DNA of 52,336 nucleotides from Synechococcus sp. AG-683-C23 (GCA_003208835.1 QCVD01000012.1:1-52336); one strand, 5' to 3'. Counted from the stretch's first letter, positions 1 to 8,903 are shown. Notes: generated by a model from the sequence alone, not told the origin. Numbers and translations: made by a program.

Positions 1-1543
1 GAGAGAGTGAAAGGGAGTAAGTGGGAGTTTTAACTGGTGTTCTGGAGGTATCAGCAATGGAGACGGAAGAGGACGTCGCAACTAACTTTGTGCGCTGATA
101 ATCGGAATAGAGCTTGATGTTGAGGGATTCATTGCCTTCTGTTGTTTTATCTGCAGCAGCAGAAAGAACAAAGGTTGCCTTGCCATCAGAACCGATGAGT
201 CTTGAGCTTTTGATGTCTCCAGATGAGAAGTCAGAGGCAGTGACACCTGAGCCAGAGGCTGTGTAATAGAGACGGGTATTGGTATCGACATCAGTTGTTG
301 AGATATTAAAGCGAACAGAGGACTGAGACTTCTCGTCGATGGATGAAGTTGAAGGTGAAAGGGAGTAAGTGGGAGTACCACCGAGGGGTATTTCGGCGAT
401 GCCTTCTGTTGTGTAGGTACTCCACGCTGGTAGTGGATTGGTTGGACCATCATTCCAGACCCCTTTCCCGCGAGAGTCCAAGTACATGATATGGACGTAG
501 TTTTCATTCCTACCCCCATTAGGTTCGTTGCTAGCCCAATTTCTGTATGTGGATGTCGAATTGTTTGCCCAAGTGAAATTACCTTCATTATATTGATCTG
601 ATAGCCCAATCCATTTGTTGTTGTGAACTCCTTGATTATTATCTAGGAAGCTATTGATTACGAAGTCGTTTTCACTAGAATTATTTATCGTTACGAGATT
701 GCCACCAAGTCTCTTTGCTTCTATCTCCGCTTGTGTCCAGTTTGGACCATCGACGATGGTATAAAGACTATTTTCTCTTTTAAAATCATCAGCTTTGATG
801 GTGACCGTTGCTGAACCTTCAGGGATTTGTGGAGGAACTTCGTCGGATCCCTCTGCAGTCATTGTCAGCGTGAAGGATTCATCGCTTTCGACATTGAGAT
901 CAGCTGTTGTAGAGATATTGATTGTCTTTGATGTTTCTCCTGCTGCAAAGCTGACTGTCTTATTGACTTGTGCATAGTCATCATCACTCAGAGTTGCACT
1001 GCCATCAGTAGAAACGATTTTCAATATCTGTGATGTTGTTGTGCCACCAGTTCTAGTAATCGTGACATCACCACCCTTGCCTTCTCTGAAGGTGGTATCT
1101 GATATTGTGAAGTAGGAGAGTGGTATTTCAGATAAATATGCACTTGCTGTCGCTCTTCCGTTGAATCTTTCTGTATTCAATGGGTCTGCCATGTCGCTAA
1201 TTGGAACACCGTGCCATCCTCCTTTTGTCCACCCATTTTCCCAAGAGGCAAAGTCGTTCTTCAGTATTATTTTGACATTTTCCTGCATCCCATTGCTGGT
1301 TGGTTGCCAATTGGTATAAGAAAATCTTGATCCGTCGTCCCAGTTTCTCGTGCCTCCTGTAGAACGGCTTCCTGCATAGATGGCCCAATATGAAGAAGAA
1401 AAATTATCGGCTATAAATTGATTTTCCTCTTGGCTTTCAATTGCTACTAATGTCCCCCCCAGCTGCCTGGCCTTTGTCCTTGAGTCCTGGTAACTGCTAG
1501 TCGCAAGAGCCAGATAATAATTTCGATCAAAGATAAATTCCAT
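1..1543 (-). CDS. Large C-type lectin / Calx-beta surface or secreted protein (3' end outside window)
   Basis: An open minus-strand frame runs from ATG at 1543 off the left edge, giving about 514 visible residues. An in-frame TAA lies eight codons before the ATG, so this start is well supported. Visible modules in order: a C-type-lectin-like domain (about residues 5-140), a Calx-beta-like segment (about 150-255, acidic DDDY and ESDESF motifs), a second lectin-like domain (about 265-400, with WIGLSD, EPNGG and VWNDGP), then Ig-like repeats beginning TPTYSLS. The repeat restarts 348 bp later (116 residues), with a 21-bp identical stretch at 8-28 and 356-376. There is no N-terminal signal peptide, which suits type I secretion through a C-terminal signal that would lie outside the window. 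Likely role is carbohydrate or cell-surface binding. Domain calls are from motif recognition. Confidence 0.85.
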   Translation of the reverse strand, partial: MEFIFDRNYYLALATSSYQDSRTKARQLGGTLVAIESQEENQFIADNFSSSYWAIYAGSRSTGGTRNWDDGSRFSYTNWQPTSNGMQENVKIILKNDFASWENGWTKGGWHGVPISDMADPLNTERFNGRATASAYLSEIPLSYFTISDTTFREGKGGDVTITRTGGTTTSQILKIVSTDGSATLSDDDYAQVNKTVSFAAGETSKTINISTTADLNVESDESFTLTMTAEGSDEVPPQIPEGSATVTIKADDFKRENSLYTIVDGPNWTQAEIEAKRLGGNLVTINNSSENDFVINSFLDNNQGVHNNKWIGLSDQYNEGNFTWANNSTSTYRNWASNEPNGGRNENYVHIMYLDSRGKGVWNDGPTNPLPAWSTYTTEGIAEIPLGGTPTYSLSPSTSSIDEKSQSSVRFNISTTDVDTNTRLYYTASGSGVTASDFSSGDIKSSRLIGSDGKATFVLSAAADKTTEGNESLNIKLYSDYQRTKLVATSSSVSIADTSRTPVKTPTYSLSLS

Positions 1544-1583
1544 GACCCCGCCCGCCGCAGACGCTTAGAACATTGCGAAAATC

Positions 1584-1838
1584 TTAAGACGCCGCTGATT
1601 TGGGAAGTTCTGAGCGGCCTAAAACTTTGCAGCGCAGGTGTTTGGACACCGAAGACCAGTATTTGCATTGCTTGGTGACGTGCTCACCCTGTTGCAGCTG
1701 ACCTTTGCGGAGGTTGCAGCCAAGGACCGTGCGGCAGTGCTGGTCAACGCCATAGGTGAAGTGTTGGCAGGTCATGCAGATACGCGCGCCCTTCCAACCC
1801 TGAAGCTCGTGATCGTCGATGAAATCCCATTCCTCCAT
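1584..1838 (-). CDS. Small Cys-rich conserved-type protein
   Basis: An 84-residue protein with the layout C21-x2-C24, C35, C41 and C58, plus His26 and His34, which looks like a small metal-binding or zinc-ribbon-like fold. I recall similar short Cys-rich hypothetical proteins in marine Synechococcus and Prochlorococcus, but no function is known to me. It lies 40 bp upstream, on the same strand, of the lectin protein start. The start ATG sits in the context GTCCATGGAGGAATGG, without a strong ribosome-binding site. The overlapping plus-strand frame at 1638-1853 is a shadow. Confidence 0.72.
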   Translation of the reverse strand: MEEWDFIDDHELQGWKGARICMTCQHFTYGVDQHCRTVLGCNLRKGQLQQGEHVTKQCKYWSSVSKHLRCKVLGRSELPKSAAS

Positions 1839-2519
1839 GGACTAGCTGAGTAGTACAGGTGTATTAGCCCCCTAAGGGTCCTAGCCGTCAACGAATCGGC
1901 CTTACGCAAGCAGGTTTGTGTTGGTTGTTGTCACCGCTGTTACTGCTGTATGGCAGGCCAGAATTTCATCACCAACTGATGGGTGGCAGTGATCAAGAAA
2001 GTGGTGGAAGCGGCGATTTTCATGGCTATTGGCGCTGCCTTGTTCGCTGCCAATCCAAGGTTTGGGGTAGGTGGTGGCCCGTACCTCTTCAGCTGCACTG
2101 CGGGCTTTGGTTTGCAGTGGGCTGAAGCAAGTAATAAACCTGTCTTGCTTAGGAGTAAGCCCAAGTTCTGTAAATGCTGATTCCTGCTTGAGGGCGCAAT
2201 CCAGAGCGACTTGATCGAGCAGCCGCAATTTGATGCGCAGTTTGCTGCTCACCACAGAGGCCGTTACACGCACCAGGTGCGTCGCCGGTAAGCAGGGTCA
2301 AACTCTGAGGCGTTTGTAATGCAGATGATCTCAATCCCTTGGTTTAAGTGCCTATCCGATCCGCAAGCGGAGCATGGCGCTGGCAATGCTGTTCTCCCTG
2401 ATGGGACAAGAGGTCCTTATTCGACATTGGAAGAGCACTGCCTCCGGTACAGCACTTCTGATCAGGATCAAGCCGAACCCGCCCATGGCTCACATAATTC
2501 AGCGAATGGCTACTTCCCA
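1839..2519. other. Gene-poor stretch upstream of the efflux operon
   Basis: Several overlapping frames exist on both strands, including minus-strand ones at 1902-2273 and 1940-2164. None has a recognisable domain, a convincing ribosome-binding site or a clear advantage over the others. The region may be a decayed gene plus the promoter of the efflux operon. I see no reliable promoter boxes. Confidence 0.4.
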
Positions 2520-3596
2520 GTGCGTTTTCTGCTGCGCCTGATTGCTCCTTTCACGGCACTGGTCGCTGTCAGCGCCTGTGGACCGCAAGCTCCTCCGCAG
2601 CCACCGCCGCCGAAGGTTCAGGCTGCTGCCACTCGGCTGGCGGAATTTACCGAGGGTGTCGACACAGTCAGCACGCTTGAGGCCAGCAACCTTGTCGAGT
2701 TAGCAGCCCAATCGGGTGGACGAATTGAGCAACTAAAGATTCGCCAGGGCGATGAAGTCGAAGCCGGTCAGCTGCTGCTGGTGCTTGATCAAGACGAGGA
2801 AAAGGCCAAAGCTGAAACTGCTAAAGCCAACTACGAGCGTTACGCCTACCTGGCTGAGGTGGGAGCCACGTCGCAGAAGGAGTTGGATCGCTACCGGACT
2901 CAGTACATCGAGGCGAAGGCCAAGCTCAGTTACAGCAATCTGCGTTCTCCCTCCGCCGGCACAGTCGCTGACGTGAAGGTGAAAGTGGGTGACGTGATTC
3001 AGCAGGGTCAGGTACTTACCAGCCTGGTTCAGAACAATGAGCTGGAAGCGAGGGTGGAGGTGCCGGCGATCTTCTCGGCGCGACTGGAGGAGGGCCAGCC
3101 CGTTTTGCTGAGGGCGCCTGGCAGTGAAGAAGTAATTGCCACAGGTGCAGTGGAATCAATCGATCCACGCATCAACCCCAACACTCAAGGGCTGCTAGTG
3201 ACGGCGGTCTTCCCAAACACCGACGGAACACTGCGGGATGGTCAGCGCATGCATACCCGGGTGCAGATCAAGTCCAAGGACGAGCTGTCAGTGCCGTTCG
3301 CTGCCGTTACACAGACCTCTGGTCAGAGCTTTGTCTTCCGGCTGGGAAGTTTTGATGAGCTCAAGGAGAACCCTGGCAAGGCTGATTTAAACAGGCTGGA
3401 GCTGGGCATTAAGGCCGGCAGGCTTCCCGCTGAAATCAAGTTCGTCTTGCAAACGCCAGTCACGGTGGGCGAGCTGGAGAACGACCTGTACCCGATCACC
3501 AAAGGCCTGAAACTGAATCAGAAGGTGGCCACCACCAACCTGCTGAACCTCAAACACGGCATGCCCGTGCAGGTGCAATCGCCCAAGGCGAACTGA
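2520..3596 (+). CDS. RND efflux membrane fusion lipoprotein (HlyD/AcrA family)
   Basis: This periplasmic adaptor would link an inner-membrane RND pump to an outer-membrane channel. I chose GTG 2520 because translation there gives a lipoprotein signal peptide with a lipobox (VSAC at about residues 18-21) followed by a proline-rich linker. The longer frame from 2319 would place 67 polar residues in front of the signal. A biotinyl-lipoyl-like hairpin (SGGRIEQLKIRQGDEVEAG), a short alpha-helical hairpin (KAKAETAKANYERYAYL) and the return lipoyl half (SPSAGTVADVKVKVGDVI) are visible, followed by beta-barrel segments. It ends 9 bp before the pump gene, so the two form an operon. Substrate is unknown. 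Confidence 0.88.
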   Translation: MRFLLRLIAPFTALVAVSACGPQAPPQPPPPKVQAAATRLAEFTEGVDTVSTLEASNLVELAAQSGGRIEQLKIRQGDEVEAGQLLLVLDQDEEKAKAETAKANYERYAYLAEVGATSQKELDRYRTQYIEAKAKLSYSNLRSPSAGTVADVKVKVGDVIQQGQVLTSLVQNNELEARVEVPAIFSARLEEGQPVLLRAPGSEEVIATGAVESIDPRINPNTQGLLVTAVFPNTDGTLRDGQRMHTRVQIKSKDELSVPFAAVTQTSGQSFVFRLGSFDELKENPGKADLNRLELGIKAGRLPAEIKFVLQTPVTVGELENDLYPITKGLKLNQKVATTNLLNLKHGMPVQVQSPKAN

Positions 3597-3605
3597 GGTT
3601 GAACG

Positions 3606-5399
3606 ATGTCTGCTTCCAATAACTTCATCACCAAACCGGTTCTCAGCACGGTTTGCAGTCTTCTGATCGTGATCGTCGGCTTGATCGCGATTCCGATCCT
3701 TCCGATCGAAAATCTGCCAGATATTGCTCCTCCAACGGTGAAGGTGCAGGCCACCTACGTGGGCGCTGATGCGGTTGCCGTTGAGCAGGGGGTCACCTCC
3801 GTGCTGGAGCAGCAGATCAACGGGGTGGAGAACATGGACTTCATCACCTCCAACAGCTCCTCGGACGGCGTGAGTTCCATCTCGGTGTCCTTCGACAGCG
3901 GCACCGACGGCAACATCAATCAGGTGAATGTTCAGAACCGCGTTTCTTTGGCGGAACCGCAGCTTCCAGAGGAGGTGCGCAAGTCAGGCGTCACGGTCAA
4001 CAAGGCCTCCAACTCAATCCTGCTCGTTTACAACTTCGTCAACGAGGATCCAGCGAAAACCGAATATTCGGTGGAGACGATCAGTGGATATCTCGACAAG
4101 AACCTCACCAACAACATCAAACGGGTGAAGGGCGTCGGCGACATCACCTATTTCGGTAACCGCAAGATCGCCTTCCGCCTTTGGCTCGATCCCGAGAAGT
4201 TAACCGCCAACAACCTCTCGGCAACTGACGTGGTCAACCAGCTGCGCAGTCAGAACCGCCTCGTTCCAGCCGGCAAGATTGGCGGGGCTCCCGCCCCGGA
4301 AGGTCAGGAATACACCTTGACGGTGCAGCTTCAGGGTCGTCTGACCAGCACCGAGGAATTTGAGAACATCATCCTGCGAACTACTGACGCCGGTGGTTTG
4401 GTGCGGCTCAAGGATGTGGGCCGGGTTCAGCTGGGTGGTGAGACCTACGGAATCGATGCCATCGACCTGAAAGGTTCTTCTTCGGTCGGCCTCGCGATTT
4501 ATCAGCTCTCCGGCAGTAATGCCATTGAAGTATCCAATGGCGTCAAGGACGTGCTGGCTGAGTTTGAACAGACCCTGCCCGTTGGCCTCGGGGTGCAGAA
4601 GATCTACGACACCACCGATTTCATTAACCAGTCGATCAAAGGTGTGACCAACTCCCTACGGGACGCAGTGATTCTGGTAGTGCTGATCCTGTTCCTCTTC
4701 TTGCAGAACTGGAAGGCCACTCTCGTTCCGGCTATCGCAATCCCCGTGGCGCTAATAGGCACCTTTGCTCTGGTGCTGGCATTCGGGTTCTCGCTCAATC
4801 AGCTCACCCTTTTTGGTCTTGTGCTGGCTACCGGTCTGGTGGTGGATGACGCCATAACGGTGGTGGAAGACACCTCAGCGAAAAAAGCGGAAGGTATGAC
4901 CTCGGTGCAGGCGGCCATGGAAACCATGGACGAACTGTTTGGCGCTGTGATCGCCACTTCTCTGGTGAAGATGGCGGTGTTTCTGCCGGTGCTGTTCTTC
5001 CCCGGTGCCACCGGCACGATCTATAAACAGTTCGCCGCCACGATCCTGTTCTCGATCGGTATCTCCACCTTCAACGCCCTCACTTTCTCGCCGATGCTCT
5101 CGGCGCTGTTGTTGTCTAAGGAGACAAAAGATCTCAGCCGTCAGCAGTACGCCACGGCCGGCGTGGCGCTCGGCTTCGTATACGGCCTACTGAGTGCTGG
5201 CAATGGCTCCGCAGCCGTCATCGTTCCAACGGTTGCGGGTGGTTTGATTGGCTTCATCGCTTCCAAGATCACCGGCATGCCCTTGCGGCTTCCCTTGGCA
5301 GTCGGTGGAGCGGTGGTGGGTCTGGTGATCACCGGAGTGCTCTTCTCCAATCCACTTCCAGTTCTTCTTTTCACCACGATCGGCCTGGGAGTCGGCTAA
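3606..5399 (+). CDS. RND efflux pump, N-terminal part (AcrB/HAE1 family, cut by in-frame stop)
   Basis: The 597-residue product covers the first half of an AcrB-like proton-driven transporter: first transmembrane helix near residues 12-30, periplasmic porter domain, and transmembrane segments 2-6 with the expected acidic pair in VVDDAITVVED (about residue 414). It ends at TAA 5397-5399 (codons CTG GGA GTC GGC TAA). The reading frame continues open immediately after this stop into the rest of the pump. Together the two pieces make about 1140 codons, the normal length of the family. Either the pump is a pseudogene, or it is made as two chains by re-initiation, or the stop is a base-calling error. 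Confidence 0.85.
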   Translation: MSASNNFITKPVLSTVCSLLIVIVGLIAIPILPIENLPDIAPPTVKVQATYVGADAVAVEQGVTSVLEQQINGVENMDFITSNSSSDGVSSISVSFDSGTDGNINQVNVQNRVSLAEPQLPEEVRKSGVTVNKASNSILLVYNFVNEDPAKTEYSVETISGYLDKNLTNNIKRVKGVGDITYFGNRKIAFRLWLDPEKLTANNLSATDVVNQLRSQNRLVPAGKIGGAPAPEGQEYTLTVQLQGRLTSTEEFENIILRTTDAGGLVRLKDVGRVQLGGETYGIDAIDLKGSSSVGLAIYQLSGSNAIEVSNGVKDVLAEFEQTLPVGLGVQKIYDTTDFINQSIKGVTNSLRDAVILVVLILFLFLQNWKATLVPAIAIPVALIGTFALVLAFGFSLNQLTLFGLVLATGLVVDDAITVVEDTSAKKAEGMTSVQAAMETMDELFGAVIATSLVKMAVFLPVLFFPGATGTIYKQFAATILFSIGISTFNALTFSPMLSALLLSKETKDLSRQQYATAGVALGFVYGLLSAGNGSAAVIVPTVAGGLIGFIASKITGMPLRLPLAVGGAVVGLVITGVLFSNPLPVLLFTTIGLGVG

Positions 5400-5408
5400 T
5401 TCATCCCA

Positions 5409-7028
5409 GTGATCTTCACCAACTTCAACCGCCTATACAGCGGTTTCGAGCAGCGTTATGCGTTGATCCTGGATGCAGTGCTGAAGGCCCGTCCAGTCGT
5501 GATGGCGGCTTTGGCGGCCGGCATTCTGCTGACGGGCTTTGCCTTCACTCGCATTCCCGGTGGCTTTGTTCCGATTGAAGACCAGGGCTATGCGATCGGT
5601 TTCATCCAAGCCCCCGATGGTGCCTCTAATGAGAAAACCCAGGCGATTAGCCGTCAGGTATCAGCTGTATTGCGCTCAGAAGAGGACATCTCTTCAGCAG
5701 CCCTTTTCAGTGGCGCCAGCCTTGATGGAAACGCACCAAATAAAGGCTTTTTCTTCTTTGGGACGAAGCACTGGGATGAGCGGCCCGGCCCAGAACACAC
5801 CGTGGGGGCTGTTGTGAAGCGACTCAACGCCAAGATGTATGGCTCGATCGATGGTGCTCGGGTGTTCGTAGTGGAGCCCCCGTCGATCCCCGGCTATGGC
5901 AACGGTGGCGGTTTTGAGTTCCAGCTGCTCGATAAGAGCAGTGGTGTGTATGCGTTGAACGAGTTCTTCGGTTCCGCGCGACAAATCATGCAGGCTGGCA
6001 ACGCCAACCCGATCTTGAACCGGGTTTATTCACTGTTCTCCCCCCAAGCACCTCAATACAAAATTGATGTAAACCGAGAGCAGATGGCCTCGCTTGGTGT
6101 CGACTTCGGCTCAGCATTGTCTGCGTTCAGTATCAACTTCGCTGGCGCCTATGTGAACGACACCTTCCAGGAAGGCAAGGTTCGGCGGGTCTATGTGCAG
6201 GCTGACGAAGTCAGTCGCGCGACACCGCAGAAACTATCAGCGATCTACGTCGCCAATGCCAAGGGCGAGCAGATTCCCCTTTCGGAGTTCTTCACCGTGA
6301 GGCAGACAGTGGGCCCCAGCGTCATTCCTCACTTCAACCTCTACCGCTCGATCAAAATCGAGGGCACCCCTAAGGAGGGCAATAGCTCCGGCCAGGCCAT
6401 CGCAGCGATGAAGCAAGTGTTCAGCCAGGGAAGCTTCCCTGGACTCGGTTACGACTGGACCGGCATCTCTCGCGAGGAGGTCAAAGCAGGTTCACTTGCG
6501 GTGGTGATATTCGCCTTGGGCATCCTGGCGGTGTTCCTGGTGCTTTCGGCTCAGTATGAGAGCTACACAGATCCAATTATCATCTTGTTGACGGTGCCGA
6601 CGGCCCTGCTTGGAGCCCTGGTATTTCTTGGGTCGGCTGGTCAGGTGCTCAATATTTATGCCCAGGTGGATTTGGTGATGCTGATCGGTCTGGCTGGTGG
6701 TAACGCCATCCTCATCGTCGACCTGGCCAATCAGAAGATGCGCGAGGGCGAGTCGGCACTGGAGGCCGCCAAGTTCTCCGCCAAATCGCGCCTGCGGCCG
6801 ATTTTGATGACGGCGATCTCCTCGCTCACCGGCTTCCTGCCCTTGATGCTCGCCAGTGGTGCAGGTGCCCAAAGTCAGTCATCACTGGGACTGGTGGTGT
6901 TTGGTGGTCTGTTGGTGGCCACCTTCCTCTCCACTCTTGTGGTGCCGGTCTTTTACGTGGTGATGAAAACCCTGATTGGCGAATCCAAGTCGAAGACAGC
7001 AAAGGACATTTCCAGTGTGGTGAGCTAG
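5409..7028 (+). CDS. RND efflux pump, C-terminal part
   Basis: This frame is the in-phase continuation of the preceding one; only TAA, TTC, ATC and CCA codons separate the stop from GTG 5409. The 539 residues hold the second porter/docking half (around residues 60-350) and the last transmembrane set. In transmembrane helix 10 the family usually has a lysine (AcrB K940, in the GLSAKN context). Here the sequence is GLAGGNAILIVDLANQ, so that lysine is Gly (about residue 430). The Arg and Thr of RLRPILMT are kept. There is no strong ribosome-binding site before GTG 5409, so independent translation is uncertain. Confidence 0.82.
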   Translation: MIFTNFNRLYSGFEQRYALILDAVLKARPVVMAALAAGILLTGFAFTRIPGGFVPIEDQGYAIGFIQAPDGASNEKTQAISRQVSAVLRSEEDISSAALFSGASLDGNAPNKGFFFFGTKHWDERPGPEHTVGAVVKRLNAKMYGSIDGARVFVVEPPSIPGYGNGGGFEFQLLDKSSGVYALNEFFGSARQIMQAGNANPILNRVYSLFSPQAPQYKIDVNREQMASLGVDFGSALSAFSINFAGAYVNDTFQEGKVRRVYVQADEVSRATPQKLSAIYVANAKGEQIPLSEFFTVRQTVGPSVIPHFNLYRSIKIEGTPKEGNSSGQAIAAMKQVFSQGSFPGLGYDWTGISREEVKAGSLAVVIFALGILAVFLVLSAQYESYTDPIIILLTVPTALLGALVFLGSAGQVLNIYAQVDLVMLIGLAGGNAILIVDLANQKMREGESALEAAKFSAKSRLRPILMTAISSLTGFLPLMLASGAGAQSQSSLGLVVFGGLLVATFLSTLVVPVFYVVMKTLIGESKSKTAKDISSVVS

Positions 7029-7384
7029 TGACTCCGATCAAACCAAAGTTGAGTTCTGACAAACCGTTTAGCGGAATCAAAGTGTTAGTGGCCTTAGCCA
7101 TCGGTTTGCTTCTGGGCTGCGCAGTGGCTTATTTCTTCAAAGTTCTGATTGACTACAGTCCTGCGGAAGTAGATCTGCGCCGACTGAGACTCTTCTATTT
7201 GATGGTGGTCAGTTCTGGAGGGCTGGCAGGATTTGCAATTGAAACCATGCGACAGCTGCAGGCAGATGCCACTGATCCCTTATATCGCCCCAAAAATCCT
7301 TATCGAGGGGGGGGGTCGTCTCTGAGATACATACTTCCTCGACCTGCGATAACGAATCAGGATCAAAATCCATATCAGCGATGA
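7028..7384 (+). CDS. Small two-helix membrane protein of the efflux operon, with altered C-terminus
   Basis: GTG 7028 overlaps the pump stop TAG by one base, so it is translationally coupled. The protein has two hydrophobic stretches (about residues 17-40 and 55-72) and no domain I recognise. The native part seems to end near residue 94 (NPYRG). From there the DNA runs through nine consecutive G (7307-7315) directly into sequence matching the reverse strand of an unrelated gene fragment. The last 25 residues are therefore probably a by-product of a rearrangement junction. Confidence 0.65.
   Translation: MTPIKPKLSSDKPFSGIKVLVALAIGLLLGCAVAYFFKVLIDYSPAEVDLRRLRLFYLMVVSSGGLAGFAIETMRQLQADATDPLYRPKNPYRGGGSSLRYILPRPAITNQDQNPYQR
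7307..7315. repeat. G9 homopolymer tract at a rearrangement junction
   Basis: Nine consecutive G fall at the 3' end of the 7028 gene and exactly where its sequence gives way to an inverted gene fragment. Such tracts slip easily, so the annotated C-terminus of the upstream protein depends on the tract length. Confidence 0.9.
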
Positions 7385-7388
7385 CCTT
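7316..7388 (-). pseudogene. Fragment of the gene whose 3' end is also at 10121-10318
   Basis: The minus strand reads VIADMDFDPDSLSQVEEV, nearly identical to VIADMNLDPDSLSQVEEA on the plus strand at 10241-10291. Over 51 bp (7335-7385 against 10241-10291 inverted) I count four mismatches. Similarity stops near the G9 tract on one side and just beyond 7388 on the other. No start or stop is preserved, so it is a remnant of duplicated or inverted DNA. Confidence 0.75.
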
Positions 7389-7408
7389 TATGCCCCCTTT
7401 GCCCAGCA

Positions 7409-7445
7409 GTTGAGTTAATTCCTAACCCCGTCATCCAATCGAGCT
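7409..7445 (-). repeat. 37-bp direct repeat, copy A (3' end of the small helix-turn-helix-like gene)
   Basis: This segment aligns to 8904-8940 without gaps, with six differences over 37 bp. Copy B is the stop-codon end of the gene at 8926-9240. Copy A keeps the equivalent TGA context but not the rest of the gene. The two copies bracket the esterase gene at 7479-8648. Confidence 0.75.
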
Positions 7446-7478
7446 TGCGTGGGCATGCGGAGAGAGCGGCTTTACACC

Positions 7479-8648
7479 TCAGATGAACTCCAAATTTTTG
7501 GCAGTCAACTCAGGAGCGCCTTTAAGGATGGCAATGATGCCACCATCACCAAAGCCTTTGTCGGCACCATTTTCGTTGAAGTAGAGCCCACCTTTCTTCT
7601 CATCATAAAGAAAATCAAAGTCATGTTTTGCGAGCTTCTTCTTGACGCTCTTCGTATTATTGCCAGATGTAAAGGTTGCAGATCTTTCGAGGTTGAAACT
7701 ATCGACATCTATCTCAAGGGTGTTTATTGAAGGATTAAAGTTGGTGATTTTGTCGACAACTCTGCGTGTAAAGGAGTCTGGTATATGAATATCAAATGAA
7801 TTATCCTGGGCAATTATAAGGTCTCCCTTCTCCTTGCTTAGCTTTGAAAGAAAGTCCCACGCAAGATGATCAAGGTTCTTACCCCCGATATTTAGGTCAA
7901 ACCACTCGTGACCACCTCTATTTATTATGTATTGCTCAATAGCCGCTGACCCATCGTCACGAAAGTATGATGTCCTTTCAATATGATCACCAGAGCTTTG
8001 CTCAAAATGCTTGAGTTGAGTTCTGGATGAATTATTTACTTGTGCCCAGTAGTGCGACGTATCAAAAGTAGATGCTAAGTACCCTTCAATGCCGCTAACT
8101 GGACGGACCCAATCTTGATCTCCATTGAAACTTATCAGACCAACAGGGGAAACGTCTTGCCTTATTAACAAATTTCGATCACTCATAAGCCCTGATACAG
8201 GTGCAATCCCTGCAATCAAGCCGGACGCATGATGTGCTAGGCCATATGCCATTCCAGCTCCGTTGGAGTAGCCAGTTGCATACGTGCGAGATGCATCTAC
8301 TGAATATTTTATTGATATTTTCTTGAGCAATTTCCTGATAAATCCCAAGTCATTCGAAGTACTTTTCCCATCACTTGTAATAGGGTCAGGGTTCCAATGG
8401 CTTCCCCCTTTTTGCAGCTCAAGCCCTTGAGGGTAAATTAAAATAAATCCAAACTTATCTGACAGTTCGCGCCAGTCGGAGTAATGAAGTTGTCCTGCAG
8501 CTGTGCCTCCAAACCCGTGAAAATTTAGAACAATGGGAGATTCATCTTTGTCAGAATAACTTGAAGGCACATATAAAAAGTATTCCCTTTTAAATTTATC
8601 GTGGGTAAGCCGCCTGAGAGGCACCATTTCGTTCATAAAGGATTTCAT
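7479..8648 (-). CDS. Secreted esterase/depolymerase (PHB depolymerase / LpqC-like alpha/beta hydrolase) with RTX-type C-terminal segment
   Basis: A 389-residue alpha/beta hydrolase of the poly(3-hydroxybutyrate) depolymerase / feruloyl esterase type. Visible catalytic elements are the oxyanion loop HGFGG (44-48), nucleophile elbow GYSNG with Ser128 (126-130), Asp177 or Asp179 in NGDQDW, and His247 in GGHEW. From about residue 275 a linker leads to a C-terminal block (about 340-389) with FLYDEKKGGLYF and GGIIAILKG. That block resembles the ends of RTX/type I secreted proteins in marine Synechococcus. There is no N-terminal signal peptide, which fits type I export. The likely role is extracellular ester hydrolysis; the exact substrate is open. 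It lies between two copies of a gene end, suggesting acquisition as a unit. Confidence 0.85.
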   Translation of the reverse strand: MKSFMNEMVPLRRLTHDKFKREYFLYVPSSYSDKDESPIVLNFHGFGGTAAGQLHYSDWRELSDKFGFILIYPQGLELQKGGSHWNPDPITSDGKSTSNDLGFIRKLLKKISIKYSVDASRTYATGYSNGAGMAYGLAHHASGLIAGIAPVSGLMSDRNLLIRQDVSPVGLISFNGDQDWVRPVSGIEGYLASTFDTSHYWAQVNNSSRTQLKHFEQSSGDHIERTSYFRDDGSAAIEQYIINRGGHEWFDLNIGGKNLDHLAWDFLSKLSKEKGDLIIAQDNSFDIHIPDSFTRRVVDKITNFNPSINTLEIDVDSFNLERSATFTSGNNTKSVKKKLAKHDFDFLYDEKKGGLYFNENGADKGFGDGGIIAILKGAPELTAKNLEFI

Positions 8649-8903
8649 GGCAATTCCTCAATAGATTTGATAATTATTAACGGCATACCTAGATGTTCTG
8701 AAGCATAATTTATTATCAATATAATTGGTAACGCCTTTTAGAGCTGTAACCTTGATCACGGTCTGAAAGTTCTTATTGATCTTTATATCCCCAATGATGC
8801 ATCTAAAGTCCTGCTAAGTTGCCAATCTAGCAGCCTGTTTATGTACTCGATTTTGCATTAATAGCTGAGGCTTCAGCGTCTGCGCTGACGGCCAGTTCCT
8901 AAT
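8649..8903. other. Intergenic region between the esterase and the small helix-turn-helix-like gene
   Basis: AT-rich and presumably holding the esterase promoter on the minus strand. The only structure seen is a short hairpin, TCAGCG (8873-8878) with CGCTGA (8883-8888), separated by four bases. It lacks a T-run and lies downstream of the gene ending at 8926. Confidence 0.4.

Noticed and set aside
1902-2273. Minus-strand 123-residue frame upstream of the efflux operon
   Set aside because: It competes with three other overlapping frames and shows no recognisable content.
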